Below are positions 1 to 4,303 of a stretch of 7,080 nt of DNA, in pieces. The number at the start of each line of letters is the position of its first letter. Within the stretch, counting starts at the first letter, position 1. Where the stretch lies: positions 1 to 7,080 of the forward strand of contig DEPT01000033.1 of assembly GCA_002358905.1 (NCBI GenBank), written 5' to 3'. The position numbers were made by a program, and so were the translations under genes. The stretch is from Akkermansiaceae bacterium UBA3385 (lineage in GTDB: Bacteria > Verrucomicrobiota > Verrucomicrobiia > Verrucomicrobiales > Akkermansiaceae). Under the pieces are notes generated by a model, which worked only from the letters and a program-made list of their open reading frames with translations, did not search any database and had not been told where the DNA came from.

Positions 1-8
1 CGAACGGA

Positions 9-62
9 GTGAGGATTTAGACCTGCGGAGCAGGATTTCGTCCAGCCGCAGGCTGGATTTCG
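9..62. repeat. Phased mini-hairpin repeat (GGATTT units)
   Basis: Three copies of GGATTT begin at 13, 33 and 55, so they recur every 20-22 bases. The second and third copies each overlap the 3' arm of a small perfect hairpin: CCTGC-GGA-GCAGG at 22-34 and TCCAGCC-GCA-GGCTGGA at 41-57. Both are followed by TTTCG. The stems differ in sequence while the linker is constant, the mark of a repeat family that conserves structure more than stem sequence. The first copy's hairpin would begin left of the window, so the array may extend further. No reading frame of interest runs through it. Confidence 0.65.
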
Positions 63-134
63 TTTTCCCGATGGTAGAGTGAAGAATAAAGCGCCATTCA
101 TAGGGAAGCAAGAGGCCACTCAGTGTTGGGACTT

Positions 135-219
135 CCGTCTTCGCCCCGTGTCGGGGCTACGCCGAGGCAGGGTAGATAGCTGCCATCCGTCTTCGCTGCT
201 GCGCAGCTACGCCGAGACA
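135..219. repeat. Two copies of a CCGTCTTCG...CTACGCCGAG repeat with variable hairpin core
   Basis: Two units start at 135 and 187, 52 bases apart. Each begins CCGTCTTCG and ends CTACGCCGAG followed by GCA or ACA. The middle differs but folds the same way: GCCCCG-TGT-CGGGGC at 143-157 in the first, and GCTGC-TGC-GCAGC at 195-207 in the second. Constant flanks with covarying stems show a conserved stem-loop. From memory, similar dispersed repeats are common in Verrucomicrobiota-type genomes; this is recollection, not a search result. With only two units of unequal length and no spacers of uniform size, it is not a CRISPR array. Confidence 0.75.
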
Positions 220-234
220 AGGGATTAATGAAGC

Positions 235-256
235 CCGCAGAACGAAAGTTCTGCGG
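235..256. repeat. Perfect 9-bp hairpin with GAAA tetraloop
   Basis: CCGCAGAAC at 235-243 pairs without mismatch with GTTCTGCGG at 248-256 across a GAAA loop, a GNRA tetraloop that is especially stable in RNA. No T-run follows on either strand, so it is not a standard intrinsic terminator. It lies inside the hairpin-repeat block and is probably another repeat unit. A structured RNA element is possible but nothing else supports it. Confidence 0.6.
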
Positions 257-269
257 AATCTTTCGGAGC

Positions 270-337
270 GAGGGACTTCAGTCCCTCTCTGGTTATGTTT
301 TCGGGACTAAAGTCCCGTGCCCCGACAATGAGGTCGG
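270..337. repeat. REP-like GGGACT/AGTCCC hairpin pair plus CCGAC/GTCGG hairpin
   Basis: Two hairpins share a core: GAGGGACT-TC-AGTCCCTC at 270-287 (8 bp) and CGGGACT-AA-AGTCCCG at 302-317 (7 bp). A weaker third, CCGAC-AATGAG-GTCGG, lies at 322-337. Short palindromes with a GGGACT core and a two-base loop, in clustered pairs, resemble REP elements that are mobilised by Y1-type RAYT transposases in other bacteria. No transposase gene lies in this window, so if these are REPs they are non-autonomous copies. Confidence 0.6.
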
Positions 338-361
338 TGCTCGTGGGTGGAAAGCGGGATG

Positions 362-390
362 AAAACGCGCTGTGTGATGCGTGTGAGGGA
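362..390 (-). repeat. Degraded copy of the downstream terminator element
   Basis: Positions 362-390 match 422-450 at 23 of 29 bases, exactly 60 bases apart. On the minus strand it reads as a weak hairpin (outer 4-bp stem, 365-382) followed by TTTT. Several mismatches fall in the inner stem and break pairing that is perfect in the other copy. It looks like a decayed duplicate of the terminator at 415-442. It could still give residual back-up termination, but the stem is poor. Confidence 0.45.
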
Positions 391-414
391 GGATAAGGGG
401 GTGGACTGCTCATG

Positions 415-442
415 AATAATAAAAACGCGCCGTATGGCGCGT
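415..442 (-). terminator. Rho-independent terminator of the small membrane-protein gene
   Basis: On the minus strand, ACGCGCC-ATAC-GGCGCGT forms a perfect 7-bp G+C-rich stem with a 4-base loop (positions 425-442), followed directly by TTTTATTATT. It begins 15 bases beyond the stop codon of the minus-strand ORF at 458-643. This is a textbook intrinsic terminator, and its place supports that ORF being a real transcribed gene. It does not have a T-run in the plus direction. Confidence 0.85.
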
Positions 443-457
443 GAGAGGGGAATTTTA

Positions 458-643
458 TTATCCTTGCTCTTTTGTGAGTCTGCGCAGTTCAAGCATCCAC
501 AGCATAGTCACACCAAAAGTCACGCTCATGAGCATGGCCGTATTTGCAGCTATGAGGGCAATTTTGCAGCATTTACGGCGCTGCGGGTCGCAAAGCCAAT
601 GTTTAACTGACTCTTCTGTGTTGTGTATGATTTCTTGGTCCAT
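458..643 (-). CDS. Small single-span membrane protein, unknown function
   Basis: The ORF encodes 61 residues with one strongly hydrophobic stretch at about 28-51 (starting IALIAAN, ending TMLWML). A charged N-terminal part carries acidic residues and a QRRKCCK cluster just before the span, and a short basic tail (ELRRLTKEQG) follows. It is therefore probably a one-pass inner-membrane protein. Cysteines are C18, C25 and C26. An intrinsic terminator follows the stop closely, the best evidence that it is a gene. I see no good Shine-Dalgarno before ATG 643 and no convincing promoter; a TTGACT lies upstream at about 699-704 without a matching -10. It is divergent from the flippase operon. I do not recognise the family. 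The antisense ORF at 441-695 is judged its shadow. Confidence 0.55.
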   Translation of the reverse strand: MDQEIIHNTEESVKHWLCDPQRRKCCKIALIAANTAMLMSVTFGVTMLWMLELRRLTKEQG

Positions 644-753
644 ACATAATGGACTTATTTCGCTGCTGATGATTCAAAAACTTGTACGGGTATAGTATTT
701 AGTCAAGTGCAAATTGTTGCTTGTGGAAGCTCGTTCAAATCTCTCTTATGTGC

Positions 754-782
754 TTGACATACAACTTGAGCCGTAATAAAAT
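754..782 (+). promoter_or_regulatory. Sigma70-type promoter of the flippase operon
   Basis: A perfect -35 box TTGACA (754-759) is separated by exactly 17 bases from TAAAAT (777-782), a 5/6 match to the -10 consensus. Transcription should start near 789, leaving a leader of about 30 bases before ATG 821. This is the best promoter in the window and is correctly placed to drive the three plus-strand genes. The motif is the classical housekeeping type, not the TTTG/TAnnTTTG type of Bacteroidota. Confidence 0.75.
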
Positions 783-820
783 AACCGCGCTGGCGGCAGT
801 AGGCCGGGGGCTAGGTATCA

Positions 821-2338
821 ATGACGCAGATAAAAGCAGGCATCTTATTGAATTATATTGGCTTAGGCCTTCGTTTCAGTGTGGGTTTTTTCTTGTCACC
901 TTTTATCTTGAAACAACTAGGGCCAAGTGAATATGGCGTGTACATGGTGGCCGGAACCATCATTAGTTGGCTTGCTATGTGCGACTTCGGACTTACTGCT
1001 TCTGCTACAAAATTTCTTAGCGAATATCAGGCTAAGGGAGATACTGAAGGCGAGGCTCATCATCTGGGCCAGATGGCAGCGCTTTTTTCCATTGTCGGAG
1101 TATTTGTATTGGCTGCGGGGTTATGTATATTTCCTTTCCTTGGTGAAATTTTCCCGAAATTCAATCCGGAGGAATTGCGGATTTGCCGTATTCTCTATTT
1201 GTTAACGCTGTTCAATTGTGCCTTATTGTTCCCTACCAGAAGTTTAGGCGGCATTGCGGAATCCCGCCAGAAGTTTACGATTCCAGGTATTTTTGGGGTT
1301 GCTTCTTCTATGTTGCAGATAGTGGGCACTGTCGTTCTTCTTATATATGGCTTCCGCTCAATTGGATTGACTGTTTTTTCCATATCGTTTGGCTTGTTAG
1401 GTTTGATATGGAATGTTTACTATTGTTTTGGCGTTTTGAAAGCGCGGATGTCCTGGCGAGGCTGGGATTGGCCTCTTTGCCGGACTCTCTTTGCCTTTTC
1501 CGCATGGATGTTCTTGGATCGACTCATTAATATTATGAACACCGGTTCCGGTGGATTCATTATCGGTATTACACAAGGGGCCGAGGAAATTACTGTCTAT
1601 TCATACGGATTATCTATTTTTCAACACTTTTTTACGCTTTCTGGCTGTATTGCCGGTCTTTTCCTGCCCAGAGTTGTAGGCATGATTGTGAATGGTGCCA
1701 GCAATGCGCTGCAGACGGATTTGATGATTCGCGTAGGTAGAGCGCAGCTTATCATTCTTGCTGTTGTTTATTTAGGTATTATTTTCTTCGGTCAGGAATT
1801 TTTCCATTTGTGGATTGGCGATTCTTTAGGCAACCGCACTAACGATTGCTGGTTTGTGACTATTGCCATTCTGATTCCATACGGTTTTCTGTTGCTTCAG
1901 GCCTTGGGATGGCAGATTCTTCAGGCTCGTAACGTCATGAAATATAGAGTTACTGTATTAGCTGTTTCCAGCTTCCTTTCATTAATTTTGGGATTTGTTC
2001 TTTCCTTGTACTGGGGCTGTAAAGGTTTGGCTGTCGGTACTTCTATTTCAATAGTTCTTGGTCAAGGACTTTTCATGAATTGGTTTTATTGGAAGCGTCT
2101 CGGATTAGAAATACCGCGATTTTTTACTCAATCTCTTCAGAGGGCATGGCTGTGGCTTCCTGTTCTTGCCTTGTCAGCATGGGGGCTCAATGAGGTTTTT
2201 AATGTGCCAACCTGGACGACTTTTGCTACTAAAATATTGCTGTTTATAGTGGTGTATATGGTCACTATTTTCTCTGTGTACACAACGAAGCAAGAGAGAA
2301 ATATGTTTATAGGCTTTCTTCATAAAACTGAATCGTAA
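821..2338 (+). CDS. Wzx/MVF-type polysaccharide (oligosaccharide) flippase
   Basis: This 505-residue, almost wholly hydrophobic protein belongs to the MATE/MVF superfamily of exporters (polysaccharide transport, Wzx-like). Such proteins flip lipid-linked oligosaccharides from the cytoplasmic to the outer face of the inner membrane. Family features are the start MTQIKAGILLNYIGLGLRF, the LGPSEYGVY motif at 33-41 after the first span, and DFGLTASATKFLSEY at 55-69 after the second. About 12-14 spans can be counted, for example near 86-110, 155-176, 182-204, 308-323, 345-362, 377-397 and 471-487. The length is normal for the family. ATG 821 puts the first span where the family expects it; upstream GGGGGCTAGG gives only a weak ribosome site. 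It is first in the operon, one base before the radical SAM gene. The substrate cannot be read from sequence. A related lipid or peptide exporter is the main alternative. Confidence 0.88.
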   Translation: MTQIKAGILLNYIGLGLRFSVGFFLSPFILKQLGPSEYGVYMVAGTIISWLAMCDFGLTASATKFLSEYQAKGDTEGEAHHLGQMAALFSIVGVFVLAAGLCIFPFLGEIFPKFNPEELRICRILYLLTLFNCALLFPTRSLGGIAESRQKFTIPGIFGVASSMLQIVGTVVLLIYGFRSIGLTVFSISFGLLGLIWNVYYCFGVLKARMSWRGWDWPLCRTLFAFSAWMFLDRLINIMNTGSGGFIIGITQGAEEITVYSYGLSIFQHFFTLSGCIAGLFLPRVVGMIVNGASNALQTDLMIRVGRAQLIILAVVYLGIIFFGQEFFHLWIGDSLGNRTNDCWFVTIAILIPYGFLLLQALGWQILQARNVMKYRVTVLAVSSFLSLILGFVLSLYWGCKGLAVGTSISIVLGQGLFMNWFYWKRLGLEIPRFFTQSLQRAWLWLPVLALSAWGLNEVFNVPTWTTFATKILLFIVVYMVTIFSVYTTKQERNMFIGFLHKTES

Positions 2339-2339
2339 C

Positions 2340-3446
2340 ATGTGTGAAAAATTAAAAAGATTTATTGATCTATACGTGCCGGTTACAACTTGTACTCTGC
2401 ATTGTCACTACTGTTATATATATCACACCGGGCTTTTCAAAAATAAACTTCCTGAATTTAAGTACGCTCCAGAAATAGTCAAAAAGGCACTTAGTAAGGA
2501 ACGTCTTGGGGGAACTTGCCTTATTAATATGTGTGGTGGAGGTGAAACTTTGTTGCCTCCGCAAATTACAGACTACATACGCGTTTTACTCGAAAATGGT
2601 CATTATGTCATGGTGGTGACAAATGGAACTGTGAGTAGACGTTTTGACGAAATCACCCAGTTCCCACCGGAGCTTTTGTCCCGTCTGTTTTTCAAGTTCT
2701 CGTATCATTATCTGGAATTGAAAAAGAAAAATCTTTTTGATTTGTTTTTCTCTAATATCAGAAAAATGCGCGATGCTGGATGTTCGTTTACGCTTGAACT
2801 GACTCCAAATGATGAATCTATTCCTTATATTGACGAGATTAAAGCGAAAGCCATTGAAGAAGTGGGCGCTGTATGTCAGATAACAATCGCCAGAAATGAG
2901 GTGGCGCCAACGCGTGATAATCCAATTTTGACAGATTTGCCGCATGAGGAATATTTCCGCACGTGGGGTGTGTTTGACTCTGATATGTTTGAATATAAGA
3001 AAACAATATTTGGACAAAAACGTAAAGAATTTTGTTATGCCGGCGATTGGTCTTTCGTGTTGGATTTAGGGACCGGCATTATGAGACAATGCTATAGCCA
3101 TTTCAAAACACAACAAATTTTTGACAATCCAGAAACTCCTATTGATTTTACGCCGGTTGGTTGCAAATGTAGTTTACCGCACTGCCACAATGGCCACGCT
3201 TTCCTCACTCTTGGCTGTATTCCTGAGCATAAGTGTATTACTTACGCGCAATTGCGTAATCGCGTTTGTGTGGATGGTTCTGAGTGGCTCAAGCCTAATG
3301 TTAAGGAATTCTTCTCATGTAAGCTGAAAGATAATAATCGCGAGTATAGTGCTGTGGAGCGGCTGTTCCACACATTGCGCTATAGTGATGCTGCCAACAG
3401 ACTTAAATCCTTGTTGCGCTCGCTGAAACGGAGATTTAAATCGTAA
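2340..3446 (+). CDS. Radical SAM enzyme with SPASM/twitch-like C-terminal cysteine region
   Basis: This 368-residue protein has the radical SAM cluster motif CTLHCHYC (C18, C22, C25; CxxxCxxC), which binds the [4Fe-4S] cluster that cleaves S-adenosylmethionine. The SAM-binding GGGE follows at 66-69, then a VVTNGT strand at 92-97. The second half is cysteine-rich: C232-x13-G246-x4-C251 fits the first half of a SPASM/twitch domain, followed by C275-x-C277-x4-C282, C293 and C299. It therefore probably carries at least one auxiliary iron-sulfur cluster, although the second half is not the canonical CX2CX5CX3C. The C-terminus (RLKSLLRSLKRRFKS) is a basic amphipathic helix that could touch the membrane. 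It begins one base after the flippase stop with no visible Shine-Dalgarno, suggesting translational coupling. The reaction is unknown. Its setting suggests modification of a surface glycan or another exported substrate; SPASM proteins elsewhere often modify peptides. Confidence 0.85.
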   Translation: MCEKLKRFIDLYVPVTTCTLHCHYCYIYHTGLFKNKLPEFKYAPEIVKKALSKERLGGTCLINMCGGGETLLPPQITDYIRVLLENGHYVMVVTNGTVSRRFDEITQFPPELLSRLFFKFSYHYLELKKKNLFDLFFSNIRKMRDAGCSFTLELTPNDESIPYIDEIKAKAIEEVGAVCQITIARNEVAPTRDNPILTDLPHEEYFRTWGVFDSDMFEYKKTIFGQKRKEFCYAGDWSFVLDLGTGIMRQCYSHFKTQQIFDNPETPIDFTPVGCKCSLPHCHNGHAFLTLGCIPEHKCITYAQLRNRVCVDGSEWLKPNVKEFFSCKLKDNNREYSAVERLFHTLRYSDAANRLKSLLRSLKRRFKS

Positions 3447-3458
3447 GGCGTTGGTGAC

Positions 3459-4271
3459 ATGTCCTTTGGGAAAAGATTAAAGCATTTCTTTGGCGATGTG
3501 GTTGTCTTGATGGCAACCATGGTTGCAGCGGTTCCGGGCTGGGAAGTGTCGGGGCTTCTGTCATGGGCAGACTCTACTATATCTGCGCTTCATGCAGGAA
3601 ACTATCAAGCTTCTATTACAATTACTCCGAAGCAGATTCAGAAAAATCCGCTTGGGCGTATATTGCAGGAAAGCAAGAGCGTCTGCTTCTTGGGCGATAG
3701 TATTACTGCCGGTTCTGATAACGGAGGTTTCCCCTGGTATCTTCCTCTTGTTGCTGCTTTTCCTCATCTGGACGTGGCTAATCTTGCCCATGGAGGGGCA
3801 ACCAGCAAAAGTACTTTGGAAAGAAGTATTCCTCATGTGAAGAATTGTGATGTTTATGTCATTGCTCTCGGTACGAATGATGTGAGGTATCGGGATGCCG
3901 ATAAAGGAGCTGTAACAGCAGAAGAATACATTGAGAATATCTCGTGCATAGTGCAGGCTTGTTTATCTCATAATCCTGCGGCTCGTTTTGTTTTTATAGC
4001 ACCATGGTGTTCCATTCCGGGAGACCCGATTCCTCCGATATCTCGCGCGGAGAAAGAATATCTGATGTCTCAATATGCCCAACAACTCAAAGACTTCAGT
4101 TCGCAAATGGGCGCTATCTACATTGATCCTACAAATATACTCAGAGCCGTGGTATATCATGAATCCCTCAGCTCCCATTTTCTGAAAGATCATATACATC
4201 CCCTGTATCCGGGAGGCTGCTTGTTGTATTCCTCCGCTGAGTGGGAAGCTGCTTTTCCCACTCAGAATTGA
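3459..4271 (+). CDS. Membrane-anchored SGNH/GDSL hydrolase (putative acyl-esterase or acyltransferase)
   Basis: This 270-residue protein carries the SGNH blocks in order. Block I is FLGDSIT with nucleophile S81, block II is NLAHGG with oxyanion glycine near G112, block III is GTND with N140, and block V is DHIHP with D244 and H247. The catalytic set is complete. The N-terminus has basic residues (KRLKH, 5-9) and then a hydrophobic stretch at about 14-27, best read as a signal anchor or signal peptide that would put the catalytic domain outside the cytoplasm. SGNH enzymes cleave or transfer ester-linked acyl groups such as acetyl on glycans, which fits a flippase neighbour. A TAAGG at the previous stop and GGTGA near the start are weak ribosome-site candidates. 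It follows the radical SAM gene by 12 bases and ends the operon. The acyl substrate, and hydrolysis versus transfer, are undetermined. Confidence 0.87.
   Translation: MSFGKRLKHFFGDVVVLMATMVAAVPGWEVSGLLSWADSTISALHAGNYQASITITPKQIQKNPLGRILQESKSVCFLGDSITAGSDNGGFPWYLPLVAAFPHLDVANLAHGGATSKSTLERSIPHVKNCDVYVIALGTNDVRYRDADKGAVTAEEYIENISCIVQACLSHNPAARFVFIAPWCSIPGDPIPPISRAEKEYLMSQYAQQLKDFSSQMGAIYIDPTNILRAVVYHESLSSHFLKDHIHPLYPGGCLLYSSAEWEAAFPTQN
4237..4265. terminator. 11-bp hairpin at the convergent gene junction, possible bidirectional terminator
   Basis: CTGAGTGGGAA (4237-4247) pairs perfectly with TTCCCACTCAG (4255-4265) over a 7-base loop. It lies inside the last codons of the SGNH gene and ends just before its stop at 4269-4271; the hrpB stop lies about 40 bases away on the other strand. 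No T-run follows in either direction, so it is not a canonical intrinsic terminator. Its symmetric place between converging genes suggests it ends or stabilises both transcripts. A chance palindrome within coding sequence is less likely at 11 perfect pairs. Confidence 0.5.
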
Positions 4272-4303
4272 GCATGCCCAGCCATAGCTTTTGCCGCTGC
4301 CAG

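Noticed and set aside
1..340. Possible CRISPR array in the repeat-rich left end
   Set aside because: Units differ in length and core sequence, spacing is irregular between families, only two or three copies of each exist, and there are no unique spacers of constant length or cas genes.
225..492. Two minus-strand ORFs of about 61-62 codons
   Set aside because: They run through the palindromic repeats or the terminator region, have low-complexity proline/serine-rich or basic products, and overlap the better-supported small membrane gene.
441..695. 84-codon plus-strand ORF
   Set aside because: It is antisense to the small membrane gene. The minus frame gives a cleaner protein and has a perfect terminator; this one has neither.
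703..725. Imperfect palindrome around GCAA-ATTG-TTGC upstream of the operon promoter
   Set aside because: Only four clean pairs around a short loop, with bulges beyond; not enough to claim a regulator site.
721..930. 69-codon plus-strand ORF overlapping the flippase start
   Set aside because: It contains the operon promoter and overlaps a clear family protein in another frame.
2586..3017. 143-codon minus-strand ORF
   Set aside because: It is entirely antisense to the radical SAM gene, whose motifs are unmistakable; its product shows no recognisable domain.
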